From Gordius sp. MW1 (taxonomy: Eukaryota; Nematomorpha; Gordioida; Gordea; Gordiidae): a stretch of DNA of 64,000 nt. Positions 34,820 through 46,590 of the stretch are shown in pieces. The notes below the pieces were generated by a model, which had not been told where the DNA came from, searched no databases, and saw nothing but the letters and a program-made list of their open reading frames with translations. The stretch is taken from contig OZ038530.1 of the NCBI GenBank assembly GCA_964036665.1, forward strand, positions 14,169,001-14,233,000, written 5' to 3'. Each line of letters starts with the position of its first letter. Within the stretch, counting starts at the first letter, position 1. The position numbers and the translations under genes are program-made.

Positions 34820-37800
34820 TTAGAATCGTCTGGGAACTTGATATGACTGACTTAAACTTCCAGTTGAATTACCCGCCGTGGTATCGGCTACTATCTTACT
34901 AATTAATTGATGGGCCCTTTTAACAAGAGCCGCTTCTTGTGAAAATATAGGCATTTGGGAGTGGCGCAGATGTGGTGTTGTCAATGGAACCGCATGTTGA
35001 TTACATGGCGATTGAGCATGTGGTATATATCTAGTTGGCTCTCCCAGGGGAGTAATATTACGTCGAAGACATGAGTAGGTGTCGTATTCTGGTTGGGCAC
35101 AAGGCCTTCCATAATTTAAGGATGCTTGATATGACATAGGGGCACGTTCCCGTCTTCTATTATTGTCATTTAAATTCAAATAATCCAAGGGATCATCTCT
35201 CCGTGGTGTTTGGCGCATCACATACTCCGAAAGTGGCATTACAGAGGTGCTTAGTAATTCTTCGGGAGGGTTTGCGGAGCGCCTCTCCCTAGGCTCTTCA
35301 CTGGTGTCCCTTACTAAGGTAATATTTACGTTTGATGGGCTTTCGATACGAAGTCTTCGATATTTATTATTATAGTCTGATAAAGCTTTACTATCTGGAT
35401 CTTCACGCTCTTTATAAATAGTAGAAGATGGTTTATAACGATCATCACTATAAATTGACCTATGAGGGGCTAAATAGCTTGACTGAGAAAATTGTGATGG
35501 TGTATCGGCGCCATATATTTTTGAATAAGACGGCTTTGTTTCCGTATCAATATCATTATTTTTATAGTGTCGTCGATAATTTCCATCATTGTTCGGCTCA
35601 TCTCTGACCGAGCCTTCGGGATCTAATCTATATATACTTCTTAAATTAGATTTATAATTTTCAATATCCAGTGGAGATGATGGCTTGTAGTATTTAAAAT
35701 TATAATTATTTGGTTTTTCACCATAAGTGTCTGAGGGTAGAGTTTTTGTAAGTGGTTTATAAGTCTTATCATAATCGTAATTATAATCATTTCTAGGAGC
35801 AGGAGATTTACTTCTAACCAAATATTCAGTAGAAGGTTGTCGACTACGTCTACTTTCCAAATAACTAGGACTCGGTTGTCGAAGAAGAGGCCCACTCTTA
35901 TAAATTGGATCAAAATCATAATGACTCTGTCTCAATGGGGAATGAGCACTTTTTGTCGTGTCTAAATCGTATAAAGGCTTAGGTTTCAATTCAGTTATTG
36001 GTGTAGACTCCCTAAGATACTTAGCATACCTTGATTCAAACTCCGATGGTTCTTTTTTTGGAGACGGGTCACCCGTAGTTGCCTCATATATATAAGTTTT
36101 AATGGACAATGGATCTACTCCTAGAGTTCTTTCTCCACGTGGGGCAGAACTGTATTTTCCTGGATAGTATGAATCCATCGAGAAATAATCATTTTTTGCC
36201 TTTGTCAAAGGACTCTCTGGTTTGTAAGAAGAGTAGGCTGAATATGCGTTACTGCTTGGCTTGTAGGAGTTAAATGTAGAATTTTTGTTTGCCGTCAAGT
36301 TTGAATAAGAGGGTGCTGCGTAAGTTTTACGAGGGCTAGGCTCATCGTAAGATGTCTTGGTGTCCGAAATTTTGCGGCGACTTCTAGGAATGTAATCATC
36401 AGTATCCTTAACCGGGCTTATTCCTCGCCTGCTTTCTGTGATAGGGCTTTGCTCCCTGCGCCGTCTCCTGGGGGTATAGTCGGTGTCATTGGTAGATTTT
36501 GGACTTAATTCCCTACGTTGTCTTCTTGAGGTGTTTTCTTCTGTTTTATCTGGACTAGCTTCTTTTCTTCGACTTCTAGGCACATATTCACTTGTTTCCG
36601 CTTTCTCCGGACTTATTTTGGCTCTACGTCTTCGAATACCTGTATCAGGGTCATCCGTCTTTTCTGGGCTTGTTTCGTTTCGGCGCGATCTAGGAACGTA
36701 TGTAGTTTCACCTTCATCATCGTCGGCGTTATTTTCTGAACGTTTTGTTTTCGAATCCTCTATATCTGGACTCCCTTCTTTTATTCTACTTTTAGGTACA
36801 TACTTTTGCTCATCGTCAGGAGTTGTATTTGATAATCTTCTTGTTGTTGAACTATCTTCCTCTGTTTTCACTGGGCTTAGTTTACGTCGCCTTGTGGAAG
36901 TATCATTACTCTCTGTTTTATCAGGACTAGTCTCAAATCGCCTCCTTCTAGGAACATAATCGGTTTCTTCAACATTGCTAAGAGCATGAGAGTCAGGACT
37001 TTTGTTTCTAGTACTACGCTTTGACACATGATCCAATTCGTCGGATTTAATCGATTTTCCTTTTTTTGGCTCAGTCTCTTTTGGATCCTCCTCTATTTTT
37101 GGACTGCTTTGATTAGAGTTTTGTTCGTCGTTAATACGACGTCGTCGAGGTTTGTACTCTGTTTCATCATTTAAAGTTTGCAACGTTGATTCAAGATCTT
37201 TTTTTTCCGTTTTTAATGCCTCTTCTATGTTTTCGTCCTTAACATTTTGTGGTTCGGTACCATTTTCTTCTGTTTTTTTCAGGAGCTTTTCAATTTCTTT
37301 GTCCAAATTTACCAGCTTTTCTCTCATTTCTACGTGATCAATTTCAGCTGACGATTCCTTAGTTCCATCCGACTTTCCATCGTCTTGAGATTTTAGGCTT
37401 TCATCTATTTTATCAAGATCTACATCCGTATCAATAGAGGATTCTTTTGACTTTTCTCTTGGCAATTTTTTTGTTTTCTTAGTTAGATGCTCTTCGTCCT
37501 TGATAAGTTTTTCAGTTTTAGTCTCGCTCTTTTCCTTTGTTAATGCGTCAGGTACATTGGGAGTTAACTCCTTCTCTGAAAGACCCATATCACCTTTTTG
37601 ATCAGCCTTATCGGAAGAATTTTCTTTTTGAATCGAGTGCTTATCGGTTGAGCCATCATCGTCACTCTCTTTTACTTCCGTTTCTTCCTTTAAATCTACA
37701 ATTATGCCCTCAATTTTTTCTCCCGCTTTAAGCTTTACAAGCACGCTTTCCTTTTCAATGGGACTGTCCGAGGAACACTTATAAGTTTTGGTTTTAATTT

Positions 37801-40800
37801 TAGTTATGATCTTTCCTGGCTTCCCGGGGTCTCTCGATTGATTTTTTTCCTTGATTACAAATGTTGCGGTGTACTTGTATACTTTGGTAGTCTTGACTTC
37901 TTTAGAATCTTCCGCTATCTTATCCACTCCTTTTTTATCGTCGGTGATTCCGTCACCTTTTTGGGCACTGGGCAATGTTTCTAGAGACTCCTTCTTTTCA
38001 GACTCAACCGCATGATCCTCCTTTGGTTCGGCCGCTTCATCATTGAGCTTAAAAGATTTGTTAACCGTAAATTTCTTGCTATTGCTTCCATCTTCGCCAA
38101 TGCTTTCGGATACCTTAATTTCCGAATCTGCGTCTACAATAAAATTCTTATCTCCTTTGTGTTTATGGCTTTTGTGATGTTTCGGCGATTTTTTCCCCTA
38201 ATAAAAAAATATTTTATTTTATCAGCATTTTTAAACCTAAATTAGTTATTTTTACTAACATTTAAAAGTACTTTTATGTGATGAGATAAAAAAGGCTCTC
38301 TATGAAAAAATAAATTTTTTATTCTTAGGATAGCTAACAAAACGCAACCTTATATAAACTTATAAATTTTATTCAAACACCCAAACATATTCATTTAAGC
38401 GGGCTTTATAATATATTTAGCCTGTTTTTCAAATAGTGACCTTAGCAGATAAAATTTCACTTAAATTAGATAAATTTTTTGCATAATCATTTATTGTTTG
38501 GTATGAATATAAGCCTTTATACTAATATACGGCTTTTCATATCACTATATTTAATAACTTAATTTACTAAGAAATACATAAAATTTGAAATGCAGTTGTT
38601 ATATTAAATCAAAAAAATGGCCTACTCTGTATAATAAACGTATCGAAATTTTTTTATAAGATTTTACATTGTTATCTTTTCAAGCCGTATGCTATTTAAA
38701 CGCATTTCAAGGATAGGTAAGCGCGTTTCGTATGCTATACAATTTCTATCTAATTTTTTTTGTATTTTTAAAAGAAAATTAGTTATGAAATATGCACCAA
38801 TCATAATCAATCTTATTTGCCTCTTTAGATAACAAAGTGACCATCTTAATACAGTATTTCAAATGTTAAATATGTAAATTAATTTGTTCCTTTAAAACAT
38901 TGAGAGATAATTTAATCAATATCCATTTTATAAATAATGACTCAGAAGGACAGTTGTATTAGCATTGTTTATACACTTAAATAGGATTAAACAAATCTTT
39001 TCGATCTGCGTTATAACTTGAAATATTTTAAAATTAAGTTAAATTACTTCAATCTATTCTATTCAGTCTAAGTATAAAAAGTACCTAAAAAGTAAATCAA
39101 ATATAAATTGCATTTCCTCACTAGACATTTTTAGATGCAGATTTTTAACATAGATACCCTTAATTCATATTTTTTGTAACAATTTGATCATGATTCGAGC
39201 TCTCTAAGCTATCACAAATATGGCTACAAAATCTCACACTTTTTTCATAGCGCTTCCTATTTTAAAAATCTATGAAAGGGTAGCGCCATTACAGACTCTT
39301 AACAGAAATGAATTAGATATTGTATCACTCGCGAAGCGTCTTGAGGCTTAAGGTCACTAATATTGAACCTGATAACCAAAATTTGCCTCTAATCATCACT
39401 CACTATAAATTTTTTTTATTAATTTTGTGGCAATTAGATTGTCTCTTATTTATTTAATGTGTGCAATATTATATAAAATAGATTAATTGATAAGGATTTC
39501 ATTTGTATTTGTGTTAGAAACCAATAAGACAGTTTTGCTATCCCTAATGGGTGATGGCTGACAAGTTTGAAAACCACTGGTTTAAACATTTTCTATAAAT
39601 CTGAATGTTTGTAAATAGACTCATTTTTTATATATATTTATCTATTACTAGAAAAATCTTATTGGCTAAATACTTAGTCATCGACCAACTTTTCTCTAAC
39701 AACATTTTGTAAATGTAAATTTTATTGAGACTTTATTTCTATGAATATAAGTGTAAATTGGTTAAAGCATGTTTAAATGTTATTAAAGTAGCCGACAATT
39801 ATATATTTAATATGTAGGTAGTATTCAAGATCAAATTAATTAGCTGATTTTAATGCAAAAGCATATAGAATAGAATGAACATATAGTTTATATAGTTATA
39901 TCAATTCGATATTATTTTAATAAAGGAAATATATTAGTATTATAGATTAGATTAGTAAGCGCTATGTTATATAATCAAAACAATCCATATTTAATTAATT
40001 AATTATTAAATTGTTTAATAAGGTTTTCGTGTCGTTTTTGATAGTTTGTAGTCCAAATTAGTGAACTCGTTCAGTAAGTATAACTCATAGGATAGTATCT
40101 ATTGTAAAAGTAGTTTGTGGCGGGCATAGTGTAGTAAGATGACAGAGGTGTATAAGATGTCGAATAAAGAGATGAAGGTGATCCGTAACCCGTGTACACG
40201 TCACGGCTATATGGATAATAATTATAAGAATAATAATGATAATAAGGATCGTACAAGTTTCGGGCTTTGGGATAAGAGTAGTTTGAATAAGGTAAATAGG
40301 AAGAATAAGAAGTCCCTGAAGACAAGTAAGGTGATTTTATAGGAGCCATTTTGTCCAAACTTAAGTAATCCAAATTCGTTTCGTAAAGATTTCGTGTAAT
40401 AGGACTCGCTCCAACTTTGCTTGATAATGTTTTAATATAATCAGACGTCGGTGTTTTGGACGAAAATAAAGCATCGTAGCTACCTTGCTTTCGTGTCGAT
40501 CGACCACTGCTAATGCCTATGTCAATGTCGTCGTAAGACATGGTCGATGATTTTTGAGGATTAATTTTGTAACTTTCGGCTCGCGGTGCAGAACTAAATT
40601 TACCGGGATAATAATTTGACATTGAAAAATAGTCGTCGGTTTTTTTGTCCCTCACGCTGTAGTTAGGGACCTTGGTTGATGATTTAGGAGATTTCCAGCT
40701 GCTACTTCCACCATGGCTTTTACTACTGTCTCCTGAGCTCTTGAAAGAGTAGGATCTAGTAGGAGTATATTTGGACGTAGTATCAGTTGTTGTTGTATTG

Positions 40801-43224
40801 CTTGACCTAGACGCACGATCAGTGCTTGTTTCGACTGACAACCTTTTTCTCTCGCTTTTACGCCTAGGCTTTTCAACTTCGTCCTCGAGTTCCCTTTGCC
40901 GGGATTCGCGTTCAATCTTACGCGTTCGCAATTGCGATTCTCTCGCTTTACTCTCGCGACGCTCTCTAAGGGAAGGTTGTTCTGAATCGAATGAAACATC
41001 TTCCCGTGTAAGCCTACGTTCGACATAACTCTGTCTTTTAGCGGCTGCTGTTTCTTCACCCCTTTCGTCCGCAACTTCTTTTTCCTCTTCGACCTTGACT
41101 TCCTCTTCGGTTTGAGCTTCTTCTTGAGGCTGGGCTTCTTGTTCGGGTTGACTTTCATTTACCACTTCTTCAACCTTTGTTTCTCCCTCTTCTTTTTCTA
41201 CTTCAGGCTCTTGTTCCGTCGCCTCTTCTTTGTCTTTCTTCTTGTGGTGCTTGCGACGTTTAGGTTTCTCTTCTTGTGCTTTTTCTTCTGGCTCTTGAGA
41301 TTCTGGTTGTATGGCTTCATCACTTGCTTTTTCTTGAGATTCTTCGGGTTGATGTTCGTTCTCGTTATTTTGCGGTTCGCCTTCATGCTCGACTTGATAA
41401 GCTTCTTCTTTAAGAATAGGCTCTTCATCTTGCAGTGGGTATTGAGTTTCCAAATATTCGTCGGCCATTAATTGGGCTTCAGTATTAACGTCGTCAGTAT
41501 TTAAATCACCTGGGGGATTGAACCGTACCTCATTACCGGTTTCATCTTGGGCTAGGTCATTTACAGTTTCGACGGTTGCGTCTATCTTAGATTCCTCTTC
41601 AGCGGGTGTACCTTCTTCCTAGGAGTTTTTAGTATTTTTGTTATTAAGCACAATTTATCATCGCCAATAAGCAATAATGTTAATAGTTTAGAACCAAAAA
41701 ATAATACAAAATATTATCCAACATATAAAAGTTAATAAGTTAATTTTGCATATTTTATGAATTAGTGTAGTTAATCAAATGTCTATTTAGGATAAAGCCG
41801 AGGATCTATAGGTTTCACTATATAATTAATTATTTTGTCATATCTCTAACCTGACCCTTTTGTGAAAACGATTTTTTTTATAAATGCAACTTTTCCACAA
41901 ATAAAGTTGTACTTGTGCTTAATGCTACTCTATTAAATGTTAAGCTCAATTAGAGGGGAGTCTTTAAATTTTATACTTAGAACTTGTATTAAATACATTT
42001 CTTTTGACAGCCGTCGACGATTTTTTTGTCAATTATTGAAAATTTATCAAAGTTCAATTTTTAAAAGCCAATATATTTATACCATATACTTTAAAATAAT
42101 TAATCCCGGTCCCCCCATTTGTATCTAATAATAAATACAAATTATCCAAAAATCTATAACTAATTTTGTTCACGATACTCTTATATAAAAGAGTGTATTG
42201 GCATTAGTGATTAAAGATTAAGCACAGTTTCCTAAACCAAGCCCTAAGATCGATACCTAATAAAAAACATATGCTTGGCACAATTTAATATAATAATTAT
42301 AAGTCCAAACAATTTTGGCAATGAATTAAAGATATAAATATTGAATTGCACAAAATTTGAAAGTGTGTTTTGTCAATTACTATAAGTCATCATAACCTTG
42401 AACCCCGCCCGACCCCCTTATTAGTCATACTCATGATGCATGGAATGCCAATATTTGTGCGTCATGATCTTTGAGCATATTGGCTCAGAATAATTTTCAA
42501 CATTGATAAAATTAGCGCTAGGCATGTTTTATTATTTCCGAAATACAAGAAGTTTTATAGATAGAAATATATTTTTTTAACATCACAGTTGCACTTATCA
42601 TTTTTTTATATTTTATGATGGCTGATTCATTAAGTGAAGAAAAATTGGGATTAACTAAGGGAATAACTGTAATAAAAAATCATGAACTATATCATAAATT
42701 ATTATCCTGTGTGTAAGCAAAAAAATTCCTAAATTTGATATACAAATTTTAATAAATCTTACTGAAATGCAAAAAAGGGCCCATTACAAATACACGAAGG
42801 CAAACTATTTAATTATAAAAATACCTCAAAAAGCAAAATTATATAGATCAATAGAATTTTTTATCTAGTGCTATTTAAAATATTTAAATATGCAGCGCGT
42901 TGATTTAAAAAAATAAAAAATCCTAAAAATATAAAAATTAAACTTCATATTAATTTTTTGTAATTAAATTATACTGGTGCTGGGGTATCCGTGTGTTCGA
43001 TGTCTTCAACCTTCAAGCTATCATCACCTTTTGGCCAAGTCCCCTAAATTCACCATAATATAAATGTGGGTTTTTAATATAAAAAAATGTTGAGATTTAC
43101 TTGATTTTAGAACACAAAATTATGAATTAAAATTATAAAAATTAGTGTGTTAATTGTAATTTACTTCTTCATCGGCGGGTTTTTCGTTCGTTTCTGGGGC
43201 AGGGGTTTCGGCTTCGGTCGACAT
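34820..43224 (-). CDS. Charged repeat protein of unknown family, long isoform
   Basis: Exons 43224-43165, 43043-42975 and 38197-34820 join in phase 0 to 1168 residues. The two small exons give MSTEAETPAPETNEKPADEE and GTWPKGDDSLKVEDIEHTD. The big exon is highly charged: a Lys/Glu-rich N-terminal half, then about ten imperfect repeats of the type YVPRSRRKEASPDKTEE (about residues 300-590 of this exon), many with an SPxK/SPxE phospho-like site, then a Tyr/Ser/Pro-rich region with NDYFSMDSYYPGKYSSAPR. It has no signal peptide, no membrane segment and no enzyme motif. The motif DYFSM-YYPGK-SSAPR is shared with the other terminal exon. A cytoskeletal, possibly muscle-filament, role would suit the composition but is a guess. 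Use of exons 1-2 with this exon is inferred from phase and splice sites. Confidence 0.65.
38200..40068. other. Intron between the two alternative terminal exons
   Basis: AT-rich, no element end or gene recognised. If the short isoform is cleaved and polyadenylated, its 3' UTR occupies the right part, below 40071. Confidence 0.4.
40071..43224 (-). CDS. Charged repeat protein of unknown family, short isoform
   Basis: Exons 43224-43165, 43043-42975 and 41618-40071 join in phase 0 to 558 residues. The third exon begins EEGTPAEEESKIDATVETV after a CTAG acceptor and runs open to TAA at 40071. It has a long Glu/Gln/Lys-rich first half with a basic KPKRRKHHKKKDKEE patch, then an Arg-rich coiled-coil-like stretch (ERRESKARESQLRTRKIERE), a Ser/Thr region, the shared motif DDYFSMSNYYPGKFSSAPR, and a strikingly Tyr-rich C terminus (YSNYSYPKARNLYDPYYHYY onward). 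I do not recognise the family. Tyr-rich tails occur in arthropod structural proteins, which is suggestive only. Confidence 0.75.
41619..42974. other. Intron between exon 2 and the short terminal exon
   Basis: Bounded by GTATAA at 42974 and CTAG at 41619 on the minus strand. No other feature seen. Confidence 0.5.
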
Positions 43225-43229
43225 TTCGA

Positions 43230-44365
43230 ATTACAAATCTGATCAAATTTGGTAAATGAGTTAATGACGGAAAAGCGGTAGCTTTTTAAACTGTTTATCT
43301 GGGGTTGAGGGAGTTTTAGGATAAGTTTTTAAGGGATTATTGAATATTTTATTTTAACCTGACTCATATGCCTACTACTTCCAATATTTTGCACTCATAA
43401 ATTTAAAATTCTAATTATAGAGAAAGAAGGAAAGAAAAAGATAGAAAGCCTTGGCGGATAGGTTCCTAAATTGTATTAAAATTCATCGAAATCCCGTCCA
43501 AACTATTTAATAATTTTTTTAAACAGAGTCTTCCCTATTGTTGCTTCGTGATTGCAATCAATATCCTTGAATAAAATTTATGTTAACTAGCAGTTGTATT
43601 TCCTCTTCTATCCTTAAATACTATTACAGGATATGCTTCATATAAAAACCGTGCATAGAAATAAAATATGTACTGCCTATCTAATTGCAAAAATAACGAG
43701 CAAATTGCTTTCAAAAGTTTTAAGTAATTATAAAAAAATTAATAAAATTATTGTAAAATATTTTAAAAAATCGTATAAAATTTACCTAAGTTTAGAATGA
43801 CACACACTACTCTACTTGTTAGTGCGAGTGTAGAAAGATTAGATGTTGGAAAGTCAAAATGATTTCTACCCTAAGCTACTAGAACAGAAGCAATTTATGT
43901 TCCAACATCCGAAAATTATCAATATTAAACGCCGATTCTCAGCAAAATTTTGGCACAATTTTACATATAAATTGACAAACCCTGCCTCCTTCTTTTTTAT
44001 GCTTAAATATTGGTATGTTAAAGTTGATAATAATAAAGCCAATGACGTATCAATTACGGAGTGAGGGTCGTGCTTTATGAAATTGTGATTTTTTCTAGCT
44101 ACAAATCTAAAAAAACCGTACACAAGAATTGTCTTGTTTAGCCAAAAATGACATTGATTTTAAAATTTAGACGCATCTGTTGTATTTGTGTTATGAATAA
44201 AGTTTAAAAAAATTATCAACAATTTTGAAGTGTTTGTGCTGTGTTAGCGAATCCTAGTTATGCCTTTATAGAAGAAAAATATTACATTTAAATGAAACTT
44301 GTAATATTTTTGTTTCGAACATACATTTGAAGAAGTACTAAACTAATATCCAAATTAATTTATAT
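43230..44365. other. 5' flank of the charged-protein gene
   Basis: The promoter and 5' UTR of the minus-strand gene must start here, but no element can be defended. Opposed short ORFs at 43843-44064 and 43866-44123 overlap each other; neither is convincing. Confidence 0.35.
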
Positions 44366-44372
44366 GTAATAG

Positions 44373-44519
44373 CATGGGCGTAGCCAGGTTTGGAACTAGA
44401 GGGGGGGGGGAGCAATAAGGCTTTCTGTAATTTAAGCTATAGATGTTTTCCATTCTTAAAAATTTCTGGATTTAGAGGAGGCGGCCGCCCTTCCCTGCTA
44501 CTCCCTGGCTACGCCCATG
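44373..44519. mobile_element. MITE of the CATGGGCGTAG family, intact
   Basis: 147 bp with CATGGGCGTAGCCAGG at left and CCTGGCTACGCCCATG at right, a perfect 16-bp inverted pair. Perfect 8-bp duplications TGTAATAG flank it (44365-44372, 44520-44527). It is the best preserved copy of the family in the window and serves as the reference for the others. Confidence 0.95.
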
Positions 44520-44529
44520 TGTAATAGTT

Positions 44530-46585
44530 ATTGCATACCTATTTTGGTTATAATTAAATTTACAACAATTTATATAGAATTGGAACCTTCGTTAAGAGTC
44601 TAAAACCTAAGTAATTAGATATACTCCATTCAAGTAAACAGACTGTTTGGACTTATAACATTAAAAAAAATTTTTTGGATCGGGATCAAGTCAAAAATTT
44701 AATTATCAACTTGACTTTGCAGTAGTTTGCCATGTACTTTCCATATTTGTTATTAAAATAGATTAAAAATCCATAAATTGCATAGCAATTATTAAAGGCT
44801 AACTTAATCAATTTAATAATGCTGTCGTGTTTAACATATTTCTAGATCAAAATTTGATACTTGGAGAAAGAATTTGGGTTAAAATTTATATTTGGGTGCA
44901 TTCGGGGTGAGGTTCATAATTTTAATTAAATTTGGTTTGGATGGAAAATTTAAAATAATTTTTAAATACGGTCGGGTTTGGGCTGGCAAAAATTATTCAC
45001 CACATACTAAATATTTCCTAATTTGAAAAATCTACAGTTCAATGTTTGTCAATTATTACAACCAATTTTAAAATTACTAGACAATGTGTTTTAAAATGAG
45101 ATTCTAAAGGACATTTAAAGTGGGAAATGATAAAAACTATCAGCAAAACTTATATATCTAAAAGAGGAAATTTTAAAAAAGAATAATGAAGATAATTCAA
45201 AATAATTTATTATTTTTCGCGTAAAGCAAAATCTTATTAAATGCTCTAAATATCCGGACACCAATATATTAAAAAGTAAAAAGAGTAAAATTTCCTTATA
45301 TATAATTGGTTGATGGCCTTCCTTTCGGTTGCTACATATTTGCTAGTTTAATTTAGTATATATCAACCAACACACATACCAATTTTACTTGTACATTTTT
45401 TATTGTAATCAATGCATGTCGAGTCGACCCAAAAACAAATATATGTTAGTAAAAAAATTATAGCTGAGTTAGAAATAAATAATCAGTCGCATTTTCAAGT
45501 TGTTCGTTTTTGAGATCCATTGAAACTAAATCTTCCTTTTTAAATTATACCAAAAGATGGCGCTCTTTAGTTTGTTCAAGCATTCTAAATAATGTATTAA
45601 ACCTTAGTAAAATCAAATCTACAAAATTTTCAACATTCTTAAATATTTTAACCGTAGTTATATCTATGTAGATAAATTTATTTTGTTATTTTTTGAGGGG
45701 ATAGTGATTCACCTGTATTTACGAATGTGTAGATTCTATTAATTAAAAATCTTAACATAAAATAATTTGTTGGGGCAGGGGTGGATGCTTTTAAAAATTG
45801 CATAATTTTGCCTACGATTTGATGTCTATTTAATAACTGCATCAAAAGGTGTTAACCTCAAATTAAATTCAATCCCCTAAATGGCTATATGAATTAAACT
45901 AAATTTATAATTGAAGCAGTTAGAACTTGTTTAAAACATATATATCATTTTGGTGAATTTGCAATGTAAATCATAGAAATCTTTTAATAGTAGAGGCAAA
46001 ATCCATGTTCTAAATTATAGTTTAGCTATTATAGCGAATGATTTTAAATATAAGTAATAGAATTTTTAACGTCAAAATAGACAATATAACAATTAATATT
46101 GCCTGAGTAAATTTTTATAAAGTTTTTCCACAAATTATTATTTTGCAACACTTATTTATTTAGAAACACTAAACAAGTCTATTAAAAAATCTTTATTTAA
46201 CACCTCTAATCCCATGTAAATCTTTATAAATTTACAATATTAAAAGCGAATCCGCTCATGAATAAAAATTTAAAATAATATCCAAGATTGACAATATAAT
46301 ATGTATCCAACATAATAATAGATTACACATCGAGTTATGCGCTAATTGACTACTTTAACACCGAACGTATTTTTGACATTTTATAAATTTTTAAAAATAA
46401 CATTAAAAAATGGGGCAATAATATTATTTGCTAGCACATCAATTAAATTTTGTGGTTGATTAAATTCCACAATTTTGTAGATTATAAAAAGTTTTTTTTT
46501 CGTCAAAGTTTAGACATTTAGGAATTTGAGCATTTTTAAACTTTCGATAAAAGTTGCGTAAAAAATTTAAAATTTGAGTACAAAA
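44530..46585. other. Intergenic, 3' side of wech
   Basis: AT-rich. At 44925-45000 the words GGTTTGGATGG and CGGTCGGGTTTGGGCTGG look like a decayed hAT end. AATAAT just beyond the wech stop could act as its polyadenylation signal. Nothing else recognised. Confidence 0.35.
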
Positions 46586-46590
46586 AATTA

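Noticed and set aside
36483..36959. 158-residue plus-strand ORF opposite the repeat exon
   Set aside because: It is the antisense shadow of the SPDKTE repeats; its Leu/Ser/Gly repetition mirrors the sense codons and it has no family likeness.
40652..41471. Several long ORFs in other frames over the Glu/Lys-rich exon
   Set aside because: They are by-products of the biased codon use in the real minus-strand exon 41618-40071.
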